The position numbers and the translations under genes are program-made. From Zavarzinia compransoris (lineage in GTDB: Bacteria; Pseudomonadota; Alphaproteobacteria; Zavarziniales; Zavarziniaceae): a stretch of DNA of 64,000 bases. Below are positions 51,494 to 63,034 of the stretch, piece by piece (the first letter of the stretch is position 1; each line of letters opens with the position of its first letter). The stretch is from contig NZ_QGLF01000003.1 of assembly GCF_003173055.1 (NCBI RefSeq), forward strand, positions 349,355 to 413,354. The letters run 5' to 3'. The notes beneath the pieces were generated by a model. It saw nothing but the letters and a program-made list of their open reading frames with translations. It did no database searches and was not told where the DNA came from.

Positions 51494-52636
51494 ATGAGCG
51501 GCCCGTTGGATGCCTATCAGGCCCTGGTCGCCGCGGGCGCGGTCGAATCCGATCCGGCCCAGCGCCTCGCCATCGAGAAGCTGGAGATTCTGCACCAGCG
51601 CCTGGCGCTGTGGACGCCGCCGGAGGCCCGCGCCGCGCGCGGCCTGTTCGGCTGGCTGACCGGCGCGCGCCGGTCCCACGAGGAAATGCCGGAAGGACTT
51701 TACCTTTACGGCGGGGTCGGGCGCGGCAAGTCCATGCTGATGGACCTGTTCTTCCGCGGCGCCCCGATCGAGCGGAAGCGCCGGGTGCATTTCCACGCCT
51801 TCATGCAGGAGATCCACGCCCGCATCAACGCCCATCGCCGGCTCGGCGACGCCGAACGGGCGAAGCGCGGCGGCGACGATCCGATCCCCGCCGTCGCCCG
51901 CGATATCGCGGCGGAAGCCCGGCTGCTCTGCTTCGACGAATTCCAGGTGACCTATGTCGCCGACGCCATGATCCTCGGGCGGCTGTTCCATCACCTCTGG
52001 GCGGAACAAGTGGTGGTGGTCGCGACCTCCAACCGGGCCCCGCGCGAGCTTTACCTCGGCGGCCTCAACCGCCCGCTCTTCCTGCCCTTCATCGAGGAGT
52101 TGGAAAAGACCCTGGATGTCCTCCACCTCGACGGTGCCCGCGACTGGCGCATGGCCCGCCTTGCCGGCCATAAGGTCTATTTCTCGCCCCTCGGCCCCGA
52201 GGCGGCCCGGGCACTGGACGAGGCCTTCGCCGACCTGACCCGGGGCGCCGATGCCGCCCCGGTCGACCTCGACATCCAGGGGCGGAAGCTCGTGATTCCG
52301 AAGGCCGCCTACGGTGTCGCCCGGGCCGGATTCGACGATCTCTGCGCGGCGGCGCTCGGCCCCGCCGACTACCTGGCAATCGCCCGCGCCTTCCACACCC
52401 TGGTGCTCGACGGCATCCCCCGCCTGACACCGGAAAAGCGCAACGAGGCCAAACGCTTCGTCACCCTGATCGACGCCCTCTACGAAGCCCGCGCCAAGCT
52501 CGTCTGCTCCGCCGCGGCGCCGCCGGAAACGCTCTACCCCGAAGGCGACGGCGCCTTCGAATTCGAACGCACCGTCAGCCGCCTGAACGAGATGCAGTCG
52601 GACGAATATCTGGCGCTCGGTCACGGCATCGATTGA
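51494..52636 (+). CDS. zapE: Cell division ATPase ZapE (AFG1 family)
   Basis: A 380-residue AAA-like ATPase. Walker A is YLYGGVGRGKSMLMDLFF (GGVGRGKS 73-80). VHFHAFMQEIHARI is the family block, Walker B is LLCFDEFQVTYVADAMIL, and sensor 1 is VVVATSNRAPRELYLGGLNRPLFLPFI. In E. coli ZapE acts on FtsZ at low oxygen; mitochondrial AFG1 handles oxidase subunits. Location between cbb3 and TCA genes is common in alphaproteobacteria. The ATG follows aaggggggg. Confidence 0.95.
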   Translation: MSGPLDAYQALVAAGAVESDPAQRLAIEKLEILHQRLALWTPPEARAARGLFGWLTGARRSHEEMPEGLYLYGGVGRGKSMLMDLFFRGAPIERKRRVHFHAFMQEIHARINAHRRLGDAERAKRGGDDPIPAVARDIAAEARLLCFDEFQVTYVADAMILGRLFHHLWAEQVVVVATSNRAPRELYLGGLNRPLFLPFIEELEKTLDVLHLDGARDWRMARLAGHKVYFSPLGPEAARALDEAFADLTRGADAAPVDLDIQGRKLVIPKAAYGVARAGFDDLCAAALGPADYLAIARAFHTLVLDGIPRLTPEKRNEAKRFVTLIDALYEARAKLVCSAAAPPETLYPEGDGAFEFERTVSRLNEMQSDEYLALGHGID

Positions 52637-52741
52637 GTTTTCCGATCGGGCGGACACGAAAGTGATCGCCCCCGAGCGGGTTTCGACCTTCGCGAACCTT
52701 GTGGAGTGCGGCAAATCGCGCTAGGTAACGGCCCCACGTAA

Positions 52742-53785
<1,044 letters not shown>

Positions 53786-53803
53786 GTTGTCAGGCCATGT
53801 CGG

Positions 53804-53832
53804 TTGCACGGTACGGCACCAGCGCCTATAAG
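53804..53832 (+). promoter_or_regulatory. Candidate sigma-70 promoter for sucCD
   Basis: TTGCAC (53804-53809) and TATAAG (53827-53832) are separated by 17 bp, 66 bp before the sucC start and after the mdh stop. The -10 matches five of six consensus bases, the -35 three of six. A second TTGACA at 53858 has no good -10. Confidence 0.5.
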
Positions 53833-53897
53833 GGCCATGCCGCGCATCCATCACCGCTTGACAGCGGCCCTCCCCGGAAGCCAACCCAGGATGCCCC

Positions 53898-55066
53898 ATG
53901 AACATCCATGAATATCAGGCCAAGGCTCTCCTGGCCAAATACGGTGTCGCCGTGCCCAAGGGCGGCGTTGCCTATACCCCCGACGAGGCCGAGAAGGTCG
54001 CCAGGGAACTGCCCGGCCCCGTGTGGGTCGTGAAGGCGCAGATCCATGCCGGCGGCCGCGGCAAGGCCGGCGGCGTCAAGGTCGTGAAATCGATCGACGA
54101 CGTGAAGGCCGCCGCCGCCAAAATGCTCGGCATGACGCTCGTCACGCACCAGACCGGCCCCGCCGGCAAGGAAGTGAAGCGCGTCTACATCGAAGACGGC
54201 TCGAAGATCGCCCGCGAGCTTTATCTCGCCGCCCTTCTCGACCGCAAGACCGGCCGCGTCGCCTTCATCGCCTCGACCGAGGGCGGCATGGACATCGAAG
54301 CCGTCGCCCATGAGACCCCGGAGAAGATCCTGGGCCTGCCGATCGACCCGGCCGCCGGCATCCAGGCCTATCACGGCCGCCGCATCGCCTATGCCCTGAA
54401 GCTCCAGGACAAGCAGGTCGGTGCCTGCGTGAAGCTGGTGACCGCGCTCTACAAGGCGATCATCGATACCGACGCCTCGCTGCTCGAGATCAACCCGCTG
54501 GTCGTCACCGAAGCCGGCGACCTGATCGCCCTCGACGCCAAGGTGAACTTCGACGACAACGCCCTGTTCCGTCACAAGGACATCCAGGAACTGCGCGATC
54601 CGGACGAAGAAGATCCGATGGAACGCGAAGCCGCCAAGCACGAACTGTCCTATGTGAAGCTCGACGGCAACATCGGCTGCATGGTGAACGGCGCCGGCCT
54701 GGCCATGGCGACCATGGACATCATCAAGCTCTATGGCGGCGAACCGGCCAACTTCCTCGACGTCGGCGGCGGCGCCACCCGCGAGCGCGTGACCGAAGCC
54801 TTCAAGATCATCCTGTCGGATCCGAACGTCGAAGGCATCCTGGTCAACATCTTCGGCGGCATCATGCGCTGCGACGTCATCGCCGAAGGCGTGATCGCGG
54901 CCGCGCGGGAGGTTTCGCTCTCGGTGCCGCTGGTGGTCCGCCTGGCCGGCACCAATGTCGAACTCGGCAAGAAGCTGCTCGCCGAGTCCGGTCTCCCCAT
55001 CACCTCTGGCGACGATCTGGCCGATGCGGCCGCCAAGGTCGTCAAGGCCGTGAAGGAAGCTGCCTG

Positions 55067-55067
<1 letters not shown>
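53898..55067 (+). CDS. sucC: Succinyl-CoA synthetase beta subunit
   Basis: A 389-residue ATP-grasp protein. [22 protein letters not shown] is the family N-terminus. [22 protein letters not shown] binds nucleotide, LLEINPLVV coordinates metal, and [32 protein letters not shown] contacts CoA/phosphohistidine. It works with SucD to convert succinyl-CoA to succinate with GTP or ATP formation. The start follows caggatgcccc; the stop overlaps the sucD ATG by one base (TGATG). Confidence 0.98.
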
Positions 55068-55942
<875 letters not shown>

Positions 55943-55955
55943 TGCCCCCTCTCCC

Positions 55956-56054
55956 CGGCCGGCGCCCGCCGGCCGCGGCTTCATCTTCATCCCGGCCGGC
56001 AGATATGCCGGCCGTGCAGGGCTAGAGGGCGGCGCGCTTGTTGCGTGCCGCCCT
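55956..56054 (+). terminator. Three successive hairpins after sucD
   Basis: Hairpin 1: cggccggcg/cgccggccg (55956-55975). Hairpin 2: cggccggca/tgccggccg (55993-56014) with loop gata. Hairpin 3: agggcggcgcgc/gcgtgccgccct (56026-56054), 12 pairs including one G-U, loop ttgtt. None has a clear T tract, though cttcatcttcat lies between 1 and 2. Together they may attenuate read-through into sucA. Confidence 0.5.
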
Positions 56055-56059
56055 CGTCC

Positions 56060-56107
56060 GTCTAAACTCAGCGCCGTCTAAACTTAGTGCCGGCTAAACT
56101 CAGCGCC
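56060..56107. repeat. 16-bp tandem repeat, three copies
   Basis: gtctaaactcagcgcc (56060-56075), gtctaaacttagtgcc (56076-56091) and ggctaaactcagcgcc (56092-56107) are head to tail, with one or two differences. They are about 290 bp before the sucA start, in the only long intergenic gap of the TCA block. They could be regulator sites or a simple slippage product. Confidence 0.88.
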
Positions 56108-56244
56108 GGAAAGTTGCCCGCCATTGGTCGAAAACCGCCATTAGCGGGTTGATTAAAGCAAGTGAACGGCCAATTTTAGGGGCGCGCGGCGTCACTTCGG
56201 CATGCAATGTGCCGGGGGCCGCACCAGGAAGGTTCTCCCGCCTC

Positions 56245-56274
56245 CGAATGGTCCGGCCCCGAATGGTCCGGCCC
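56245..56274. repeat. Exact 15-bp tandem duplication upstream of sucA
   Basis: cgaatggtccggccc occurs twice in succession (56245-56259, 56260-56274), about 120 bp before the sucA ATG. Each unit contains ggtccggcc; no protein-binding match is known to me. Confidence 0.88.
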
Positions 56275-56395
56275 GCTGCGGGCGACCCGGCGGGGCAGCG
56301 TAGTACCCGGTGGCGGAAGGGCGTCATCGGCGGTTCAGGCAACGGCTTCGCGGCCAAGCAGAGAGAGCGGCCAGAAACGGTCGCAGCTTGACATC

Positions 56396-59326
56396 ATGAC
56401 GACCCACCTCGACGAACTTTCGTTCCTCAACGGCGCCAACAGCGCCTTTATCGAGGATCTCCTTGCCCGCTTCCAGAAGGATCCCGCTTCGGTCGATCCG
56501 TCGTGGGCGCGCTATTTCGCCGCGATCGGCGACAGCCTGAGCGGCCCGACCGGGCCCAGTTGGCAGCGTCCCGACTGGCCGATCGTGAAGAACGGCCTCG
56601 AGGACGAGGAAAAGCCGGCCGCGGCCCCGGCCAAGGACAAGGCGAAGCCGAAGCCCGAGGCGGCCCCGGCCCCCGCCGCCGGCCCCAGCGCCGCGGACAT
56701 CCGCGCCGCCACCCTCGATTCGGTGCGGGCGCTGATGATGATCCGCGCCTACCGCATCCGCGGCCATCTGATCGCCAATCTCGACCCCCTGGGCCTCGAG
56801 CCGCCGAAGCACCACCCGGAACTCGAGCCCGCGACCTACGGCTTCTCGGAAGCCGACCTCGACCGGCCGATCTTCATCGATTACGTGCTCGGCCTCGAAA
56901 TCGCGACGGTGCGCCAGATCATCGAGATCCTGCGCCGCACCTATTGCGGCAATGTCGGCGTCGAGTTCATGCATATCTCGGATCCGGCGGAAAAATCCTG
57001 GATCCAGGCGCGCATCGAAGGCGCCGAGAAGGAAATCTCCTTCACCCTCGAGGGCAAGAAGGCGATCTTCAACAAGCTGGTCGAGGCCGAGGGCTTCGAG
57101 CAGTTCCTGAACAAGCGCTTCACCGGCACCAAGCGTTTCGGCCTCGACGGCGGCGAAGCGCTGATCCCGGCGATGGAAGGCATCATCAAGCGCGCCGGCA
57201 ATCTCGGTTGCAGCGAGATCGTCATGGGCATGGCCCACCGCGGCCGCCTGAACGTGCTCGCCAGCGTCATGGGCAAGCCGCATATGGTGATTTTCGCCGA
57301 ATTCCAGGGCGGCTCGGCCAATCCGGACGACGTCCAGGGCTCGGGCGACGTGAAGTATCACCTCGGCACCTCGTCCGACCGCGAGTTCGACGGCAACCGC
57401 GTGCACCTGTCGCTGGCGGCCAATCCCTCGCACCTCGAAATCGTCGATCCTGTCGTCATCGGCAAGGCCCGCGCCAAGCAGTGGCAGAAGAACGATACCG
57501 AGCGCACCCAGGTGATGCCCGTGCTGCTGCACGGTGACGCCGCCTTCGCCGGCCAGGGCGTGGTCGCCGAATGCTTCGGCCTGTCGGGCCTGCGCGGCTA
57601 CAAGACCGGCGGCACGATCCACATCATCATCAACAACCAGATCGGCTTCACCACGGCGCCGCATTTCTCGCGCTCGTCGCCCTATCCGTCGGATATGGCG
57701 AAGATGGTGGCGGCGCCGATCTTCCACGTGAACGGCGACGATCCGGAAGCCGTCTGCTATGTCGCCAAGGTCGCGACCGAATATCGCCAGAAGTTCCACA
57801 AGGACGTGGTGATCGACCTCTTCTGCTATCGCCGCTTCGGTCACAACGAGACCGACGAGCCGATGTTCACCCAGCCCCTGATGTATTCGAAGATCTCGGG
57901 CCATCCGGGCGTGCGCGAGCTTTATGCCCGGCGCCTGGTCGAGGAAGCGGTGCTGACCCAGGCAGAGGCCGATCAGGCGGTGGCCGATTTCTATGCCAAG
58001 CTCGACCACGATCTCGAAGCCTCGAAGAGCTTCAAGTCGAACAAGGCGGACTGGCTGGAGGGCCGCTGGGCCGGCATGACGGTCGCGCGCGGCGACGTCC
58101 GCCGCGGCGAGACCGACGAGTCGATGAAGACCCTGAAGGACATCGGCAAGGTCCTGACCACGATCCCGGACGACTTCAGCCCGCACCGCACGCTGCGCCG
58201 CGTGCTCGAAGCGAAGAAGAAGATGTTCGAGACCGGCGAGGGCTTCGACTGGGCGACCGGCGAGGCGCTGGCCTTCGGCTCGCTGCTGCTCGAAGGCGTG
58301 CATGTCCGCCTGTCCGGCCAGGATTCAGGCCGCGGCACCTTCTCGCAGCGCCATTCGGTCTGGATCGACCAGGGCTCGGAAGGCCGCTACCTGCCGCTGC
58401 AGAACCTCGGGCCCGAGGCGTCGAGCTTCGAAGTGCATGACTCCATGCTCTCCGAAGCCGCCGTGCTCGGCTTCGAATACGGCTACTCGATGGCGGAGCC
58501 GAACGCCCTGGTGCTGTGGGAAGCCCAGTTCGGCGATTTCGCCAACGGCGCCCAGGTGGTGTTCGACCAGTTCATCGCCTCGGGCGAATCGAAGTGGCTG
58601 CGCATGTCGGGCCTCGTCGTCCTGCTGCCCCACGGCTACGAGGGCCAGGGGCCGGAGCATTCCTCGGCCCGCCTGGAGCGCTATCTCCAGCTCTGCGCCG
58701 AAGACAATATGCAGGTCGCCAACTGTACGACGCCGGCCAATTACTTCCATATCCTGCGCCGGCAGATCCATCGCAAGTTCAGGAAGCCCCTGATCCTGAT
58801 GACGCCGAAATCGCTGCTGCGCCACCCGAAGGCGGTCTCCAGCCTGGCGGAAATGGGCCCCGGCACCTCGTTCCACCGCGTGCTCGAGGATGATTTCGAC
58901 ACCAAGGGCGAATTCCCCAAGATCGCGGGCGACTTCCGCCTGGCCAAGGACACCGGCGTCAAGCGCGTCGTGCTCTGCACCGGCAAGGTCTATTACGACC
59001 TTCTGGCCGAGCGCGAGAAGCGCGGGCTGGACGAGGTCTATATCGCCCGCGTCGAGCAGCTCTATCCCTTCCCGGCCAAGACCCTGGTCAACCTCATCCA
59101 GCGCTTCCCTAAGGCGGATGTGGTCTGGTGCCAGGAAGAGCCGAAGAATATGGGCGCCTGGTTCTTCGTCGAGCCCTGGATCGAATGGGTCATCGGCAAG
59201 GCCAAGGGCAAGCCGGGGCGCGCCGCCTATGCCGGCCGTTCCGCCGCCGCCTCGCCCGCCACGGGCTCGCTGCGCAAGCATGTCGAAGAACAGGCGAAGC
59301 TCGTCTCCGACGCCCTGTCCATCTGA
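56396..59326 (+). CDS. sucA: 2-oxoglutarate dehydrogenase E1 component
   Basis: A 976-residue thiamine-diphosphate enzyme. The N-terminal E2-docking segment (FLNGANSAFIEDLLARFQKD and VDPSWARYF) is followed by an Ala/Pro/Lys linker (about 75-100). The catalytic core has MGMAHRGRLNVLASVMGKP, the ThDP motif around HGDAAFAGQGVVAE to NNQIGFTT, and DLFCYRRFGHNETDEP. The C-terminal half includes LLPHGYEGQGPEHSSARLERYLQ. It decarboxylates 2-oxoglutarate and succinylates the E2 lipoyl group. The ATG at 56396 starts MTTHLDELSFL; no strong ribosome site is visible. Confidence 0.98.
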   Translation: MTTHLDELSFLNGANSAFIEDLLARFQKDPASVDPSWARYFAAIGDSLSGPTGPSWQRPDWPIVKNGLEDEEKPAAAPAKDKAKPKPEAAPAPAAGPSAADIRAATLDSVRALMMIRAYRIRGHLIANLDPLGLEPPKHHPELEPATYGFSEADLDRPIFIDYVLGLEIATVRQIIEILRRTYCGNVGVEFMHISDPAEKSWIQARIEGAEKEISFTLEGKKAIFNKLVEAEGFEQFLNKRFTGTKRFGLDGGEALIPAMEGIIKRAGNLGCSEIVMGMAHRGRLNVLASVMGKPHMVIFAEFQGGSANPDDVQGSGDVKYHLGTSSDREFDGNRVHLSLAANPSHLEIVDPVVIGKARAKQWQKNDTERTQVMPVLLHGDAAFAGQGVVAECFGLSGLRGYKTGGTIHIIINNQIGFTTAPHFSRSSPYPSDMAKMVAAPIFHVNGDDPEAVCYVAKVATEYRQKFHKDVVIDLFCYRRFGHNETDEPMFTQPLMYSKISGHPGVRELYARRLVEEAVLTQAEADQAVADFYAKLDHDLEASKSFKSNKADWLEGRWAGMTVARGDVRRGETDESMKTLKDIGKVLTTIPDDFSPHRTLRRVLEAKKKMFETGEGFDWATGEALAFGSLLLEGVHVRLSGQDSGRGTFSQRHSVWIDQGSEGRYLPLQNLGPEASSFEVHDSMLSEAAVLGFEYGYSMAEPNALVLWEAQFGDFANGAQVVFDQFIASGESKWLRMSGLVVLLPHGYEGQGPEHSSARLERYLQLCAEDNMQVANCTTPANYFHILRRQIHRKFRKPLILMTPKSLLRHPKAVSSLAEMGPGTSFHRVLEDDFDTKGEFPKIAGDFRLAKDTGVKRVVLCTGKVYYDLLAEREKRGLDEVYIARVEQLYPFPAKTLVNLIQRFPKADVVWCQEEPKNMGAWFFVEPWIEWVIGKAKGKPGRAAYAGRSAAASPATGSLRKHVEEQAKLVSDALSI

Positions 59327-59362
59327 CCGAACTGATACGAAAACGCCGAAGAGGCTGATAGA

Positions 59363-60568
59363 ATGACGATCGAACTCAAGGTCCCCACGCTTGGCGAAAG
59401 CGTCACCGAGGCGACCATCGGCAAGTGGTTCCGCAATGCGGGCGAGGCGGTGAAGAAGGACGAGCCGCTGGTCGAGCTTGAGACCGACAAGGTCGCGGTC
59501 GAGGTCAATGCGCCCGAATCGGGCGTCCTCGTCCGCATCGATGCGAAGCCCGGCGACACGGTGACCATCGGCCAGATCCTGGGCGCCATCGACGAGACGG
59601 CCAAGGCCGCCGCCGCCCCGGCCGCGGCGCCCGCCCCGGCCCCGGCCCCGGTTGCTCCCGTGCCTGTCGCGGCCCCCGCCCCGGTTGCGGCGCCCGCCGG
59701 CGCCACCCCGGGCCCGGCGGCCCGCAAGCTGATCGCGGAATCGGGCCTCAGCGCCGCCGCGATCCCCGCCACCGGCCCGGGCGGCCGGGTGACCAAGGCG
59801 GATGTGATCGCCGCCGTCGCCAATCCGCCGGCCGCCGCGCCCAAGGCCCTGCCGCCGCGTGCCGAGGACCCGCGCGAAGAGCGCGTGAAGATGACCCGCC
59901 TGCGCAAGCGGATCGCCGAACGCCTGAAGGACGCGCAGAACACCGCGGCCATGCTGACCACCTTCAACGAGGTGGACATGACCGCGCTGATGGAAGCGCG
60001 CAACCAGTACAAGGACCTCTTCGAGAAGAAGCACGGCGTGAAGATGGGCTTCATGTCCTTCTTCGTGAAGGCGGCGGTGCAGGCGCTCAAGGAAGTCCCG
60101 GCGGTCAATGCCGAGATCTATGGCGACGAGATCGTCTACAAGAATTACTACGACATCTCGGTCGCGGTCTCCTCGCCCAGCGGCCTCGTCGTGCCGGTGG
60201 TGCGCGATGCCGACAAGCTCGGCTTCCATGAGATCGAGAAGGAAATCGCCCGCCTCGGCACCAAGGCGCGCGACGGCAAGCTCGCCATCGAAGACATGCA
60301 GGGCGGCACCTTCACCATCTCGAACGGCGGCGTCTTCGGCTCGCTGATGTCGACCCCGATCATCAACCCGCCGCAGTCCGCGATCCTTGGCATGCACAAG
60401 ATCCAGGACCGGCCGATGGTGGTGAACAAGCAGGTCGTGGTCCGCCCGATGATGTATCTCGCGGTGTCCTACGACCACCGCCTGATCGACGGCCGCGAGG
60501 CGGTGACCTTCCTCGTCCGCATCAAGGAAGCGATCGAGGATCCGTCGCGCCTGCTGTTCGGCGTCTGA
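59363..60568 (+). CDS. sucB: 2-oxoglutarate dehydrogenase E2 (dihydrolipoyl succinyltransferase)
   Basis: A 401-residue protein. One lipoyl domain (1-77) carries Lys43 in [11 protein letters not shown]. An Ala/Pro linker leads to the subunit-binding domain (about 114-152, [20 protein letters not shown]). The catalytic core ends with [16 protein letters not shown], holding the active-site His and Asp. It passes succinyl groups to CoA. It lies 36 bp after sucA; a terminator-like hairpin separates it from lpd. Confidence 0.98.
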   Translation: MTIELKVPTLGESVTEATIGKWFRNAGEAVKKDEPLVELETDKVAVEVNAPESGVLVRIDAKPGDTVTIGQILGAIDETAKAAAAPAAAPAPAPAPVAPVPVAAPAPVAAPAGATPGPAARKLIAESGLSAAAIPATGPGGRVTKADVIAAVANPPAAAPKALPPRAEDPREERVKMTRLRKRIAERLKDAQNTAAMLTTFNEVDMTALMEARNQYKDLFEKKHGVKMGFMSFFVKAAVQALKEVPAVNAEIYGDEIVYKNYYDISVAVSSPSGLVVPVVRDADKLGFHEIEKEIARLGTKARDGKLAIEDMQGGTFTISNGGVFGSLMSTPIINPPQSAILGMHKIQDRPMVVNKQVVVRPMMYLAVSYDHRLIDGREAVTFLVRIKEAIEDPSRLLFGV

Positions 60569-60624
60569 TCCCAGAGGTCCAGCCTCCGTCCCTGACAGGC
60601 TCGGGACGGACCGGCAATTCCCGG

Positions 60625-60655
60625 CCCCCACCCCGAGCTTGTTCGCGGGTGGGGG
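60625..60655 (+). terminator. Hairpin terminator between sucB and lpd
   Basis: cccccaccc (60625-60633) pairs with gggtggggg (60647-60655) around a 13-nt loop and is followed by TTTGCATT. It may reduce lpd transcription relative to sucAB. Confidence 0.6.
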
Positions 60656-60676
60656 TTTGCATTCGAGGTAGTGACG

Positions 60677-62446
60677 ATGACCATCGAACTGAAAGTGCCG
60701 ACCCTCGGCGAATCGATCACGGAAGCGACCGTCGGCGCCTGGTCCAAGCGGATCGGCGAAGCCGTGAAGAAGGACGAGGTCCTGGTGTCGCTTGAGACCG
60801 ACAAGGTGGCGGTCGAAGTGTCCTCGCCCAGCGACGGCGTGCTCGCCGCGATTGCCGCCAAGGAAGGCGACACCGTGGTGATCGGCCAGGTCATCGGCGC
60901 CATCGACGAGACCGGCAAGGCCGCCGGCGTCCCCGTCGCCGCCCCGGCGCCGGCCGCTGCTCCGGCCCCGGCCCCCGCTGCTGCGCCGGTACCTGCGGCC
61001 GCCCCCGTGTCCGCCGGCCCTGCGGCCGTTGCGGTTTCGGGCGAAGATGCCTTCGATCTCGTCATCATCGGCGGCGGCCCGGCCGGCTATACGGCGGCGA
61101 TCCGCGCCGGCCAGCTCGGCTTCAAGACCGCGATCGTCGAGAAGCGCGGCACCCTCGGCGGCACCTGCCTCAACGTCGGCTGCATCCCCTCGAAGGCGCT
61201 GCTGCATGCAACCGAACTCTACGACGAGGCGCAGCACGGCTTTGCCAAATACGGCATCAAGGCGGAAGGCGTCTCGGTCGACCTCGACGCCCTGATGGCG
61301 CATAAGACCAAGGTGGTCGGCGAGCTGACCAAGGGCATCGAGTTCCTCATGAAGAAGAACAAGGTGGCCTATATCGCCGGTGCCGGGAAATTCGTCTCGG
61401 CCGATACGATCGAGGTCACGCTGAACGCCGGCGGCACCCGCACCATCAAGGCGGCGCGCACCCTGATCGCCACCGGTTCCGACGTCTCGTCCCTGCCGGG
61501 CATCACCATCGACGAGAAGACCGTGGTCTCCTCGACCGGGGCGCTGGCGCTGGACAATGTGCCGAAGAAGCTGATCGTGATCGGCGGCGGCGTCATCGGC
61601 CTCGAACTCGGCTCGGTCTGGCGCCGGCTGGGCGCCGAGGTCACGGTGATCGAATTCCTCGACCGCATCACCCCGGCGATGGACGGCGAGGTTTCCAAGA
61701 ATTTCCAGCGCATCCTGGGCAAGCAGGGCTTCGACTTCCTGCTCTCGCACAAGGTGACCGGCGTGAAGCCGGTGAAGAACGGCGCCACGGTCACCGTGGT
61801 GCCGGTCGCCGGCGGCGAGGAAAAAGTGCTGGATGCCGACATCGTCCTGGTCGCGGTCGGCCGCCGGCCCTATACCGACGGCCTGAACCTGGCCGACGCC
61901 GGGGTCGAGGTGACGGAGCGCGGCTTCATCCCGGTGAACGACCATTACGCCACCAATATCGGCCATATCTATGCGGTGGGCGACGTCATCGGCGGCCTGA
62001 TGCTGGCCCATAAGGCCGAGGAAGAGGGCGTCGCCGCGGTCGAGATCATGGCCGGCCAGCACGGCCACGTGAATTACGACGCGATCCCCGGCGTCATCTA
62101 TACCATGCCGGAAGTCGCCAATGTCGGCCGCACGGAAGAAGAGCTGAAGAAGCTGGGCGTCGCCTACAAGACCGGCAAATTCCCCTTCACCGCCAATTCC
62201 CGCGCCAAGGCCAATGCCCAGACCGAAGGCTTCGTGAAGGTGATCGCCGATGCGGCCACCGACCGGATCCTGGGCGCCCATATCATCGGGGCGGACGCCG
62301 GCAACATGATCGCGGAAATCGTCACCGCCATCGAGTTCGGCGCGGCGGCCGAGGACCTGGCCCGCACCAGCCACGCTCATCCGACCGAGATGGAAGCGAT
62401 CCGCGAGGCGGCGCTCGGCGTCAACGGCGGCACGCGGCAGATGTGA
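60677..62446 (+). CDS. lpdA: Dihydrolipoamide dehydrogenase (E3) with N-terminal lipoyl domain
   Basis: A 589-residue fusion. Residues 1-77 are a lipoyl domain closely matching that of SucB (shared [13 protein letters not shown] and [11 protein letters not shown], Lys43). An Ala/Pro linker (about 84-115) leads to a complete E3: FAD site [17 protein letters not shown], redox pair [14 protein letters not shown] site [15 protein letters not shown], and [10 protein letters not shown] with the catalytic His. Plain E3 is about 465 residues. The ATG at 60677 is preferred over the GTG two codons upstream because gagg lies at a suitable distance. Confidence 0.97.
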   Translation: MTIELKVPTLGESITEATVGAWSKRIGEAVKKDEVLVSLETDKVAVEVSSPSDGVLAAIAAKEGDTVVIGQVIGAIDETGKAAGVPVAAPAPAAAPAPAPAAAPVPAAAPVSAGPAAVAVSGEDAFDLVIIGGGPAGYTAAIRAGQLGFKTAIVEKRGTLGGTCLNVGCIPSKALLHATELYDEAQHGFAKYGIKAEGVSVDLDALMAHKTKVVGELTKGIEFLMKKNKVAYIAGAGKFVSADTIEVTLNAGGTRTIKAARTLIATGSDVSSLPGITIDEKTVVSSTGALALDNVPKKLIVIGGGVIGLELGSVWRRLGAEVTVIEFLDRITPAMDGEVSKNFQRILGKQGFDFLLSHKVTGVKPVKNGATVTVVPVAGGEEKVLDADIVLVAVGRRPYTDGLNLADAGVEVTERGFIPVNDHYATNIGHIYAVGDVIGGLMLAHKAEEEGVAAVEIMAGQHGHVNYDAIPGVIYTMPEVANVGRTEEELKKLGVAYKTGKFPFTANSRAKANAQTEGFVKVIADAATDRILGAHIIGADAGNMIAEIVTAIEFGAAAEDLARTSHAHPTEMEAIREAALGVNGGTRQM

Positions 62447-62448
62447 CC

Positions 62449-63000
62449 ATGGCCGAGGGGCGCCCGGATTCGGAAGACAAGCCGGGCGCCGACCGGCCGG
62501 AAGACCATGGCCAGGGGGCGGACATCATTCCCTTCCGCCCCCGGCCGCAACCGCCGGCGCCACGGTCGGGCACCGCCGGCCGCGGCCCGGTGATCGGGCC
62601 GCGCAGCCGCATCGCCGGCCGGCTCCGCCTGGGCGAGGCGGCGACCTTCGGCGCTCTGTTCGCCCTTGTCGCCCTGCTGGTCGAGGAACCGGTGCGGGCG
62701 CTGCCCTTCCTGCTGCTCGGCTTCGGGATCGCGGCGTTTTCCTGGTTCACCATCGCGCCCCGGCGCGGGCCGATCGACAATGGCACCGTCTTCGTCGCGG
62801 CGCTGGCCTCGGCCTTGGCCGGCTGGCTGGCCTATGCCCTGGTGAAGAGCATCGGCGCGGGCGGCGGCGCCCTGACCGTGTTCGAGATGTTCGTCGGCGG
62901 CATCGCCTATGCCATGGTCGTCGCCTGGCCGGTCGGGATCGCGGCGGGGTTCGTCGTCCGCCGCCTCGCCCTGCAATGGCGCCCGGCCGGGCGCGGGTGA
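62449..63000 (+). CDS. Uncharacterised membrane protein
   Basis: A 183-residue protein. A hydrophilic Pro/Arg-rich N-terminus (about 1-60) precedes about four membrane helices: GEAATFGALFALVALLVE, ALPFLLLGFGIAAFSWF, TVFVAALASALAGWLAYALV and MFVGGIAYAMVVAWPVGIAAGFVV. Family unknown to me. It starts 2 bp after lpd and is probably co-transcribed with it. Its stop falls inside the first copy of a 30-bp tandem duplication. Confidence 0.8.
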   Translation: MAEGRPDSEDKPGADRPEDHGQGADIIPFRPRPQPPAPRSGTAGRGPVIGPRSRIAGRLRLGEAATFGALFALVALLVEEPVRALPFLLLGFGIAAFSWFTIAPRRGPIDNGTVFVAALASALAGWLAYALVKSIGAGGGALTVFEMFVGGIAYAMVVAWPVGIAAGFVVRRLALQWRPAGRG

Positions 63001-63034
63001 AATGAATGGCGCCCGGCCGGGCGCGGGTGAAATG
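62975..63034. repeat. Exact 30-bp tandem duplication at a gene junction
   Basis: The 30 bp at 62975-63004 are repeated exactly at 63005-63034. The unit contains the TGA stop of the upstream gene and the ATG of the next, with a GGTGAA ribosome-like site. The result is two stop/start junctions, and the downstream frame gains NGARPGAGEM twice if it starts early. Confidence 0.95.

Larger units (their letters stand above)
55943..56395. other. 453-bp gap between sucD and sucA: hairpins and tandem repeats
   Basis: There is no credible ORF here. In order it holds three hairpins (55956-56054), three 16-bp tandem repeats (56060-56107), an A/T-richer patch with TTGATT near 56142-56147 that could be a -35 element, and two 15-bp tandem repeats (56245-56274). 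sucA therefore probably has its own promoter and a long leader. No known riboswitch was recognised. Confidence 0.7.

Noticed and set aside
58325..62380. A 1351-codon open frame antisense to sucA, sucB and lpd
   Set aside because: Very long antisense frames are expected when third positions are almost always G or C. The translation is low-complexity His/Asp/Arg-rich and matches no family, while the sense strand encodes three well-known enzymes.
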